Positions 14,694-22,123 of a DNA stretch of 23,430 nt are shown here, in pieces. Each line of letters starts with the position of its first letter. The first letter of the stretch is position 1. The notes below the pieces were generated by a model, which was not told the DNA's origin, made no database searches, and saw only the letters and a list, made by a program, of their open reading frames with translations. The position numbers and the translations under genes were made by a program. The DNA comes from Clostridiales bacterium (lineage in GTDB: Bacteria; Bacillota; Clostridia; Oscillospirales; Acutalibacteraceae), in NCBI GenBank assembly GCA_022791355.1, contig JAAVYX010000240.1:1-23430 (forward strand). Direction: 5' to 3'.

Positions 14694-17600
14694 ATGCGTT
14701 TCAAAAAGCTTCTGGCATGTGTTCTTTCCGCCGGCATAACGGCCGCGTCTCTGACCGGGGCCCTGGCCGGCGCGGCCCTGGAGACCGGGGGCCGGCTGAT
14801 TTTTGAGGCCGAGGAGACGATGGTGGCTACATACGATAATCTGACGCCCGCCTCGCCGGGCAATTACGGGCAGTCGGCCGGTACGGCCAACGCCCTGTGC
14901 GCCAACACGGCGGGGCTTCCGCAAATCGCGGATTCCTCCTCCAAAAAGGACGGTTTTGCCCCTCTGTACTTTGTCTTTGCGGTCGATATTCCCGAAAACG
15001 GCTACTATTCCATGGCCGCCAAATACCGCGGACATGAAACCGGCCGGCTGATCAGCTTCTACGCCGGAAGCGAAACCGGCGTGGGCGAGGACCCCAAAAC
15101 GCTGGACGTCTCCAAGGATACTTTGCTGGGCAAGGTCAACGCCGCCTATTTCAGCGGTGGAAACGCCAACCATATTGAAACCCAGAACGTATCCGATACC
15201 GGCCGTACCGGTCAGACCGACGCGGCGGCCAACCGGTTTCAGCTGACCGCCGGCAAGATCTACATCAAGGCTCTGATTACCGGCGTGTCCCCCAATACAA
15301 ACGCCGATCAGACCCGTTTGAACCTGGATCAATTGGTCCTGACCTTTGAGGGCGGCCAGCTCAAGGCCGACTATGCGGCGGTTGACGCCGCCATCGCCAA
15401 AGTACCGGCCGATTTGTCCGGCTATACGGCCGAGTCGGTACAGGTCCTCCAGGCCGCCGTTCAGGCTGTTGTGCGGGACCTTTCCATCGACGAGCAGAGC
15501 AGGGTGGACGATATGGCCAAGGCCATCGAAAGGGCGATTGCCGGGCTGGAGGGTCTGCAGCCCATGGCCATGCAGTATCTGGCGTCGGACTGTACCGATC
15601 CGGAAAATTCCAGTAAGGCCTTTGCTACCCAGCCCTTTTCCGGCGCGCCCGATTTCTCCCGGTTCGAGGGCATGGAGGTGGGAGATACCGCTCAGTACGT
15701 CATCAACGTGCCGGCCGACGGCGAGTATCTCCTGAAAATCGATTACCGGGCCCATGAGTCGGTGGGCAAGGCATATTTTTATTTGAACGGTGAAAAGCAG
15801 GCGAAAAATTTCGATTCCCCCGGCTCTCCCAACACCCGTCAGGAAATCACCATGGGCCGCTATAATCTGAAAAAGGGAGCGAATGTCCTGAAATTTGAAA
15901 TGTATGAAAAGAGCTCCAACGGTTCCAGCGCCAAGCTGAATATCTTCTATTTCAATATCAAGCCCTACGCGCCGCCCCAGCCGCCGGCCGCGCCCGAGCT
16001 GGAGTACCTGGCCTGCGCGGCCGCCGACCCGGCCAACTCCACCCCCGATATTTTGGCCAGCGATTTTGAGGAATACGAGCTGTCCCTGGTAAACGCTACC
16101 GAGCCGGGACAGTACGCTTCCTACAAGCTGGATATCGAAGAGGCGGGGGACTACCGGATTCTGGTGCAGTACCGGGCCGGGGCCAACTGCGGCAATGCCA
16201 AAACCTACGTCAACGGACAGGCGGTTTCCGGCCTTTTCGGCTGCTCCGGCATAGAGGAAAAAACCTACTATGAAAATCTGGGCGTCCATAGTCTCAAAAA
16301 GGGTGAGAATACCGTCAAGTTTGAAATCGCCGGTAAGGACGCTTCCCGCAAAGGCTACAACCTGGTGCTCTATTCCTTCTATCTGACCCCGGCCGGCGCG
16401 CAGGTGGACAGCGGCTTCCAGGGCTTTACCCAGCTTTCTCCCGCCCGTTCTACCGAGAAGGTGGAAATCTATCCCAACTATTCGGTCAACACCGCTTCCT
16501 CGCTGTATACGGTAAAGGTCGACGGTTTGGACCTGCCGGTGATCACCTATGGGCAGGACGAGTACGACTACGGCGAGTTTTCCATGAAGAGCGGCCCCGT
16601 GCAGGTGGAGGTTACCTTTAAGGATACGATCAATACCTATGAAATCTCCCCCAAAAAGCTGGGCCTGACCGGAACGGTCAGCGGCAATAAGCTGACCTTT
16701 ACCCTGGAGCGGGACGAATATCTGATTCTCAAAATCAACGGCAACAACCGCCGTCTCATCCTGACTGCCGACCCGGCCCAGACCGACGCGCCGGCCTCCC
16801 AGGGCGAGGGCGTCTTCAACGTGACCGCCGCGCCCTACAACGCCGACGGTACCGGACGGTATTTCGCCACCCTGGCCATCCAGCGGGCCATCGACGACGC
16901 GGCCCGGTACGGTACGGAAAAGCGGCCCGGCGTGGTCTATGTGCCGGCCGGCGTCTACCAAACCGGCTCGCTCATGCTGCGCAGCAACGTCCAGCTTTAC
17001 TTAGAGGGCGGCGCGACCCTTTGGGGCGCGACCCGTATGCAGGAATGGATACCTAAGGGCCGCAAGAACTCCATCGGCAAGGGCGTTTCCTACATGGTAT
17101 ACACCGACGACAATACCGCCCATACCAAAATATACGGCCGGGGCACGGTGGACGGCAACGCCAAAACCTTCAAACGGACCGACGGCTGGCGTATCGCCGT
17201 GGAATGTCTGGCTCCGGTCAACACCAGCTATTTCACCACCGACGGCGTGGTCTATCGGGGCTCGGGCATCTGGTGCGTGGTGCCCGCCTTCAGCAATCAT
17301 CTGGAGTTTCTCAACTTCAAGGTATACAATAACACCGGTTACGGCGAGGACGACGGCATCGATATCAACGGCTGTCAGGACGTGGTTGTCCGCAACTCCA
17401 TCAGCGTCAACTGGGACGATCCCTATTCCACCAAAACCGAGCATGCAGGCGGCTTTGAGATCAACGCCGGCTGGGGTCCGGAAGAGGGGAAGACGCTGGA
17501 AAACCGCAACATCCTCTTTGACGACTGTATCGCCTGGACCGGCTGCTACGGCTTTAAGGTGGGCCAGGGCATCGGCTACGACCAGCACGATATCACCGTG

Positions 17601-19184
17601 CAAAACTCCACCGTGTACGACTGCGCCGTAGGCTTTGGCATCCACCACAAGCGGTTCGACGGGAAAATCTGGAACGTCGCCTTTGACAACATCGAGGTGG
17701 AGAACATCACCCGGCAGAACGAGGACCATAAGATGTGGTTCCAGTGCTTTTTACAGGACGACAATAAGCAGGCCGAAGACGGAGATATGATCTGGAATGT
17801 AAGCGTCAAAAATATTAACGTTTTGGCCCGCAGCGCCACCAGCCCCAAGCTGGTCTGCCGCCGGGACGGCTCCTATATCACCGGCGTGACCTTTGAAAAT
17901 ATCACCATGTACGGCAGCACCGCGCCCGCAAACAGCATGGGGCAGCTGGGCTTTACGGTCAACGGGGGCAATCCGCTGCTGCAAAACAGCGCGGACAAAT
18001 CCCGCGGTCATGTCTATAACGCCAATAACTACGGCGTAATCGGCGCGGCCTCCTCCAAAATTCCCGCCGTCTATTACAATAACGGCGGCGCGGCCATCGC
18101 AGTGGAAAAGGAGCCTTCGGCCTTTGGCGGTATGGTTGCCCGTCTGACCAAGGGTACGCCGGCCTTGTATAACATGGTGGACTTTGGCACGGGCGTATCC
18201 AGCGCAGACATTCGGTACGCCTCGGATACCCGCGGAACGGTGGAGCTGCGTCTGGATTCGCCTGACGGACAGCTGATTGGTACGCTGACGGCCGACGGCG
18301 CGGACAGCGGCGCGTATCAGACCCAAACCTTGGAGCTGACCGGCGCTGTGGGGATGCATGATCTATACCTGGTGGCCTCCGATACGGTCAAGCTGGATTA
18401 TATAGACTTTGGCCGGGTGCGCTACGCGGTCATAGGGGAGCAGACCACCCTGCAAAACCTACAGTTTGCCGGCGGCGTCAGCTCCATCGACCTGACAGCC
18501 ATCGCAGAACGCAACGGCAGCGTACAGCTGTATGAGAACGACGCCTCCGGCCCGTTGCTGGGCGAGGTCCGCTTCACCGCCAACCAGGGAACGATCACCA
18601 AGACCCTTACGCTGACGCAGCCCCTGACCGGCGTGAAAACCCTTTATATTGCCGCCAGCGAGGGAATCGATGTGGAGGCGGTCTCCTTTGTTCCCACCGC
18701 CGCGGCCGCCCTGCCCTACATTCAGAGCGCCGTTTCTCCCGCAGCCAAAACAGTGGACTACGGTACGGCCGCCTCGGCCTTGCAGCTGCCCGATAAGGCG
18801 GCGGTGGTCCTCAGCGACGGCAGGGAGACCGAAGCGGCTGTTACCTGGGATACTTCCCTCTATGACGGCCAAAAGGCGGGCGTTTACGAATTGAAGGGAA
18901 CCCTGGCCCCCTCCGACGAATTTACCAATGAAAACGGCGTGACGGTGACCATTACCATTACGGTTTCCGAACAGCCCGGCGAGGATATCGTCCCCGGCGA
19001 CATGGATGGAAACGGAGAGGTGACCATTCAGGATGTGATGGAGGCCTGTAAGGTACTGGCCCGCCAGTCGGCCGGCAAGGCCCCCACAGAGGATGAGATG
19101 AAGCGAGGCAACCTGGACGGCGACGACAAGTTCACCATCACCGACGTCATGGAAATCTGTAAGATTCTCGCCCGTAAGGCGTAA
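14694..19184 (+). CDS. secreted multimodular beta-helix glycoside hydrolase (GH28/GH49-like) with dockerin
   Basis: A 1496-residue extracellular protein. Order of parts: signal peptide (about 1-27, FKKLLACVLSAG then AGA); a beta-sandwich module (35-220); a FIVAR-like helical linker (about 225-288); two related carbohydrate-binding-like modules (about 295-425 and 436-568), each with a ...YLLKIDYRA / YRILVQYRA strand; a beta-sandwich (about 585-695); a right-handed beta-helix (about 705-1090) starting FNVTAAPYNADGTG; two CBM6-like modules (about 1133-1240, 1243-1334); an Ig-like Big domain (1340-1426); a dockerin (1433-1496) with two calcium loops, GDMDGNGEVTIQD and GNLDGDDKFTITD. Likely catalytic acids are in GEDDGID (885-890) and NWDDP (906-910), analogous to the GH28 NTD and DD pairs, but the GH28 GHG and RIK signatures are not obvious, so pectin as substrate is unproven. 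The dockerin suggests docking to a cohesin scaffold elsewhere. It stands alone with its own promoter and terminator. Confidence 0.85.
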   Translation: MRFKKLLACVLSAGITAASLTGALAGAALETGGRLIFEAEETMVATYDNLTPASPGNYGQSAGTANALCANTAGLPQIADSSSKKDGFAPLYFVFAVDIPENGYYSMAAKYRGHETGRLISFYAGSETGVGEDPKTLDVSKDTLLGKVNAAYFSGGNANHIETQNVSDTGRTGQTDAAANRFQLTAGKIYIKALITGVSPNTNADQTRLNLDQLVLTFEGGQLKADYAAVDAAIAKVPADLSGYTAESVQVLQAAVQAVVRDLSIDEQSRVDDMAKAIERAIAGLEGLQPMAMQYLASDCTDPENSSKAFATQPFSGAPDFSRFEGMEVGDTAQYVINVPADGEYLLKIDYRAHESVGKAYFYLNGEKQAKNFDSPGSPNTRQEITMGRYNLKKGANVLKFEMYEKSSNGSSAKLNIFYFNIKPYAPPQPPAAPELEYLACAAADPANSTPDILASDFEEYELSLVNATEPGQYASYKLDIEEAGDYRILVQYRAGANCGNAKTYVNGQAVSGLFGCSGIEEKTYYENLGVHSLKKGENTVKFEIAGKDASRKGYNLVLYSFYLTPAGAQVDSGFQGFTQLSPARSTEKVEIYPNYSVNTASSLYTVKVDGLDLPVITYGQDEYDYGEFSMKSGPVQVEVTFKDTINTYEISPKKLGLTGTVSGNKLTFTLERDEYLILKINGNNRRLILTADPAQTDAPASQGEGVFNVTAAPYNADGTGRYFATLAIQRAIDDAARYGTEKRPGVVYVPAGVYQTGSLMLRSNVQLYLEGGATLWGATRMQEWIPKGRKNSIGKGVSYMVYTDDNTAHTKIYGRGTVDGNAKTFKRTDGWRIAVECLAPVNTSYFTTDGVVYRGSGIWCVVPAFSNHLEFLNFKVYNNTGYGEDDGIDINGCQDVVVRNSISVNWDDPYSTKTEHAGGFEINAGWGPEEGKTLENRNILFDDCIAWTGCYGFKVGQGIGYDQHDITVQNSTVYDCAVGFGIHHKRFDGKIWNVAFDNIEVENITRQNEDHKMWFQCFLQDDNKQAEDGDMIWNVSVKNINVLARSATSPKLVCRRDGSYITGVTFENITMYGSTAPANSMGQLGFTVNGGNPLLQNSADKSRGHVYNANNYGVIGAASSKIPAVYYNNGGAAIAVEKEPSAFGGMVARLTKGTPALYNMVDFGTGVSSADIRYASDTRGTVELRLDSPDGQLIGTLTADGADSGAYQTQTLELTGAVGMHDLYLVASDTVKLDYIDFGRVRYAVIGEQTTLQNLQFAGGVSSIDLTAIAERNGSVQLYENDASGPLLGEVRFTANQGTITKTLTLTQPLTGVKTLYIAASEGIDVEAVSFVPTAAAALPYIQSAVSPAAKTVDYGTAASALQLPDKAAVVLSDGRETEAAVTWDTSLYDGQKAGVYELKGTLAPSDEFTNENGVTVTITITVSEQPGEDIVPGDMDGNGEVTIQDVMEACKVLARQSAGKAPTEDEMKRGNLDGDDKFTITDVMEICKILARKA

Positions 19185-19188
19185 AAAC

Positions 19189-19237
19189 ACAGCATATCCC
19201 CGGCGGACAACGACGCTGCCGGGGATATGCTGTTTTT
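19189..19237 (+). terminator. strong intrinsic terminator of the dockerin hydrolase gene
   Basis: ACAGCATATCCCCGGC pairs perfectly over 16 bp with its complement at 19218-19233, with a 13-nt loop, then TTTT. It begins 4 nt after the stop codon. Confidence 0.9.
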
Positions 19238-19507
19238 CGGTAATTTTATGTATTTTTCGTTGGACGGGATTAGAGGCTGCGCGCCAGATATTTTCTTGGC
19301 GCTTTCCATACGATATGCTCATAAACAGAAGCGGGCGTTTGGACGGCTCCATACAGACGGCCCAAATAGGAGATAGCAAAGTTATCAGCTGGCGGGCGAC
19401 GATAAAAAAAGAGTGCGACCCGTATAGGAACGCCCTGAAAAATGTAGTTGCCCTTGGAGACAGACGGCGTTACGCTTATTTTTAGCTGCAAGAACCGCGT
19501 CCTCTCT

Positions 19508-19648
19508 TCATTCTGTTTTTACTGCGATGCGTATCTTACTATAATCGTAGCCTGCCTCGTCCAAGATTTTGGTCGTTAAGATTTGCAGCAGCGTCTTAGC
19601 GTCATAATGCAATCGCGGCTTGCTGGTTATGTCAAGAGCGCAAACTGT
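19508..19648 (-). pseudogene. possible C-terminal remnant of a lost gene
   Basis: A minus-strand frame is open for 46 codons between TAG (19649-19651) and TGA (19508-19510) and reads like protein (LDITSKPRLHYDAKTLLQIL, then LDEAGYDYSKIRIAVKTE). It has no start codon near its beginning. I do not recognise the family. The rest of 19238-19709 holds no supported gene; a 73-codon minus-strand frame (19270-19491) is not convincing. Confidence 0.25.
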
Positions 19649-19704
19649 CTAATTGCATCCCTAACAAAAGTGTATACAAAGCGTAATACGCGTTTCCGGC
19701 TATT

Positions 19705-19740
19705 CAAAACCCCGGCCCGCAGAGCTTCTGCGGGCCGGGG
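19705..19740 (-). terminator. terminator of the ROK-GntR operon
   Basis: A perfect 14-bp stem CCCCGGCCCGCAGA / TCTGCGGGCCGGGG with loop of 3 is followed on the minus strand by TTTTGAAT. It lies about 60 nt past the GntR stop codon. Confidence 0.85.
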
Positions 19741-19797
19741 CTGCATATAAACCGGCTTCGCATACCGCCGGACCGAACAGCAGCTGTAAAACGGAAC

Positions 19798-20514
19798 TTA
19801 CTTGACAATTTCAATAATAAAGGTATTTCGGTCGGCAGGGTAATAGTTTTCGGAATACTCCACCGGCCGTCCAGCCTCGTCATAGCCTACCGAGGAGATG
19901 TAATGACAGGGAGAACCGTCCGGCAGGCCGAAAAGGGCGGCCTTTTCCTTGTAGAGGGCTTTGATTTCCAGCAGGCGGGTGCCGCGCTTTACCTCTACGC
20001 CATGGCGGGAAAGAATATCGTAAAAGGACTGCTTTTCAAAATCATAGGTGAAGACGTCGGGGATCAGGTCGTAGGGGAAATAGACGGTGGTGAGGATGAT
20101 GGGCTTGCCTACGCCGTTCTCGGATACCGACCGCAGCCGCTGAAGCTTGACGATTTTCCGGTCGGCCGGGATGTCCAGATGGGTCTGAACGGTTTCGCTG
20201 GGATAGGTCAGACTGATTTCCAAAACCTTGGTGAGGGGGGCCAACCCCTTTTTTTCCATCTCGTAATTGTAGCTTTCGATAAATTGCGTATACCGTTGGA
20301 GGACCTTGGGCTTGGTCACATAGCTGCCCCGTCCCCGCACCCGCCGCAGGTACCCTTCGCTGACCAGCAGATTGAGGGCCTGCCGCACGGTGGGACGGCT
20401 GACCCCGTACTGGGCGCTTAGATCCAGCTCCCTGGGGATCAAATCCCCCTCCTGGAGTACGCCCGACTTGATCTGCTCCAACAGGGCCTGATAGATTTTC
20501 GAATAGGAATGCAT
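19798..20514 (-). CDS. GntR family regulator, HutC type with UTRA domain
   Basis: A 238-residue DNA-binding repressor or activator. Residues 1-75 form the winged helix (YSKIYQALLEQIKSGVLQEG, then LSAQYGVSRPTVRQALNLLV, then GYLRRVRGRGSYV). Residues about 90-235 form a UTRA ligand-binding fold (LQRLRSVSENG, PIILTTVYFP, YDILSRHGVEV, ending in PVEYSENYYPADRNTFIIEI). HutC-type regulators usually sense phosphorylated sugars or small acids. The gene starts 4 nt after the ROK kinase gene and shares its promoter. Direct repeats overlapping that promoter are a candidate operator, which would make it autoregulated. Confidence 0.93.
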   Translation of the reverse strand: MHSYSKIYQALLEQIKSGVLQEGDLIPRELDLSAQYGVSRPTVRQALNLLVSEGYLRRVRGRGSYVTKPKVLQRYTQFIESYNYEMEKKGLAPLTKVLEISLTYPSETVQTHLDIPADRKIVKLQRLRSVSENGVGKPIILTTVYFPYDLIPDVFTYDFEKQSFYDILSRHGVEVKRGTRLLEIKALYKEKAALFGLPDGSPCHYISSVGYDEAGRPVEYSENYYPADRNTFIIEIVK

Positions 20515-20518
20515 AACC

Positions 20519-21445
20519 TTACGCTCCTTCCCGATTGGAAGTATAGGGATTGACAGCCTTTCCCTCCAGCAAAAGGGGAAGGGCCTGCATGGCGGACAGG
20601 GAGGAATCGGCTGAAATATGCAGACGAATCCCCTCCTCCTTCAGGGCGGCGGATAGGCTGTCCGTAAACAGGCCGGCGCTGCGGGTCACCTGGCCGCCCA
20701 GAAAGACCGCCTGCGCGCCGAACCGGCGGGCGTAGGGCGGCAGGGCTTCGGCCAGCATATCGCCAAAAGTATTCCATATATCCAGCGAGGCTGAATCGCC
20801 TTTACAGGCCGCCTCGGCCAGCTCTTTGGCGTCGGTCCCCGCCGGGAAGACGGCGGCCTCCCCAATCAGACGGCGCAGGCCGGTGGCCGATAGCCAGCCG
20901 TCCAGTACACCGTCCCGGAAGGGCTGACGGAAGAGCCAGCCGTCGGGAGGGACCCGCGCCCCGCTTTTGATCAGACGGCCCTTTTCCACAAAGCCGGAGC
21001 CCAGTCCCGTGCCGATACAGCAGAGCATGACCCGTTCATAGTTTCTTCCCTCTCCCAGCAAGCATTCGCCCAGACAGTAAAGGTCGGCGTCGTTGGCGAA
21101 AAGGAGGGGCAGGCCGGCCATACAGGGCAGGGAACGCAGAAAGTCCCCCAGGGAAAAGCCGTATAGCGCGTCGTATTTACCGATGCCCTGTATGAGACTG
21201 ACGCCCCGGGCGTAGTCGAAAGGACCGGGAAAAGCGATCCCAACGCCGGCCGTCGTGTAGCCCTTCGCCGCCGCCCGGCCTAAACCCGCCTCGACGATAC
21301 CGGTCAGATTTTGCAAAATACAGTCTCGGCCCTCGGCCGACCGGGCCGGATACCGGACGGCGGCTTCTAATGGCTCGTATGTATCGGACAGCAGAGCGGA
21401 CTTGATCTGGGTACCGCCCACGTCCAGCGTGAGGTAGGCCTTCAT
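20519..21445 (-). CDS. ROK family sugar kinase-like protein lacking the zinc motif
   Basis: A 308-residue cytoplasmic protein of the ROK (repressor, ORF, kinase) fold that would phosphorylate a hexose or amino sugar with ATP. The N-terminal phosphate loop DVGGTQIK (8-15), AFPGPFDYARG (71-81), catalytic D119 in FANDADLYCLGE and the GTGLGSG loop (145-151) are present. The usual E-x-GH and CxCGxxGCxE zinc segment is missing; the corresponding region reads DGWLFRQPFRDGVLDGWLS. Zinc-less ROK proteins exist, but catalytic ability should be tested. GGAG precedes the ATG. It is the first gene of a two-gene operon with the GntR regulator and is divergent from the isomerase-like gene. Confidence 0.88.
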   Translation of the reverse strand: MKAYLTLDVGGTQIKSALLSDTYEPLEAAVRYPARSAEGRDCILQNLTGIVEAGLGRAAAKGYTTAGVGIAFPGPFDYARGVSLIQGIGKYDALYGFSLGDFLRSLPCMAGLPLLFANDADLYCLGECLLGEGRNYERVMLCCIGTGLGSGFVEKGRLIKSGARVPPDGWLFRQPFRDGVLDGWLSATGLRRLIGEAAVFPAGTDAKELAEAACKGDSASLDIWNTFGDMLAEALPPYARRFGAQAVFLGGQVTRSAGLFTDSLSAALKEEGIRLHISADSSLSAMQALPLLLEGKAVNPYTSNREGA

Positions 21446-21459
21446 TCTGTAATCTCCTT

Positions 21460-21489
21460 TTTATACCATTTTATACCATGCATTGACAA
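21460..21489 (-). promoter_or_regulatory. promoter of the ROK-GntR operon
   Basis: On the minus strand TTGTCA (21484-21489), 18 nt, TATAAA (21460-21465), close to the ROK start at 21445. The leader would be only a few bases to the ribosome binding site, so the exact start is uncertain. Confidence 0.5.
21461..21479. promoter_or_regulatory. direct repeat over the ROK promoter, candidate GntR operator
   Basis: TTATACCAT occurs twice with one base between. It covers the -10 and the spacer of the promoter, where bound regulator would block transcription. Assignment to the adjacent GntR protein is inference. Confidence 0.4.
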
Positions 21490-21546
21490 GGCGTCGATTT
21501 TACGGGAAAAAATCACCGCAAGCCGCGTTGCCTTTGTTGCCGGCCG

Positions 21547-21680
21547 CCAGTTGCCAAGCCTTGCTCGGCAACTGGCAGCCGCTTGATTGAGCGGTCCTTA
21601 GTAGCCGCCCGTAGGGCGGCGGGCTGTCGCCCGCCTGCGTCCGAGAACGCTGCGAGCCCCCGTTTTGGCCCCGCTGGACG
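21547..21680. other. hairpin-rich spacer, candidate structured RNA or repeat
   Basis: Hairpins in a row: CCAGTTGCC/GGCAACTGG (21547-21575), CCGCT/AGCGG (21579-21594), GCCGCCC-GTA-GGGCGGC (21604-21620) and an alternative GGCGGGC-TGTC-GCCCGCC that shares bases with it, and a CGTCC...GGACG pair closing 21638-21679. No T tract and no gene. The remaining spacer to 22039 shows nothing else that I recognise. Confidence 0.4.
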
Positions 21681-22039
21681 TATTAGTCCTTGGAGGTAGA
21701 TGGTATGTTCGTACTGGGTCTCTTTTGAATGAGGAGGAGGCTTTGCGGCTTATTGTTTTATCATGGTCAGCCCGGCGAAAGGTTTCGCGCCGTTCGATAG
21801 GGTAACGGGGCATTCATAAAAGGAAATCTGGCGCGAAACCTTGCTCACGGCTGAAAAGGGAAAAGAAAGCAGCCAATCTGCCGCAACTCCTCCCGCTGGA
21901 TAAACAAATAGCAAACAGAAAATCCGTTGAGAAGTATCCCACTAACCAACTTGAAAGTAAGGCCACCCGGTGAAATAGCCATTCTACGACTACTATACCA
22001 CAATTTATTAGATTTGAAAAGACATATTTAAGATTAACG

Positions 22040-22068
22040 TTGACATATGTAATGACATGTGTTAGGAT
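22040..22068 (+). promoter_or_regulatory. promoter of the isomerase-like gene
   Basis: TTGACA, 17 nt, TAGGAT. The -35 overlaps a direct repeat TGACATATG-TAA-TGACATGTG (22041-22061). The predicted start site is about 50 nt before the ATG. Confidence 0.6.
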
Positions 22069-22094
22069 GTGCCTAGAAACGGGGTGAGAAGCGC

Positions 22095-22108
22095 CCTGTT
22101 ATAACAGG
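22095..22108. promoter_or_regulatory. 14-bp perfect palindrome in the leader, candidate operator
   Basis: CCTGTTATAACAGG lies between the promoter and the start codon, its last bases overlapping the purine-rich AGGAGAAGGGAAGG stretch. Position and symmetry suit a dimeric regulator such as the nearby GntR protein; no consensus is known to me for this regulator. Confidence 0.35.
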
Positions 22109-22123
22109 AGAAGGGAAGGTCTT

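Noticed and set aside
14655..16961. 768-codon open frame on the minus strand opposite the glycoside hydrolase gene.
   Set aside because: It is the antisense shadow of a GC-rich coding region; composition is low-complexity G/V/R/L without domain motifs, while the plus strand has clear domains.
21598..21813. 71-codon minus-strand open frame in the spacer before the isomerase-like gene.
   Set aside because: Highly basic, low-complexity translation over hairpin-rich DNA, without a ribosome binding site.
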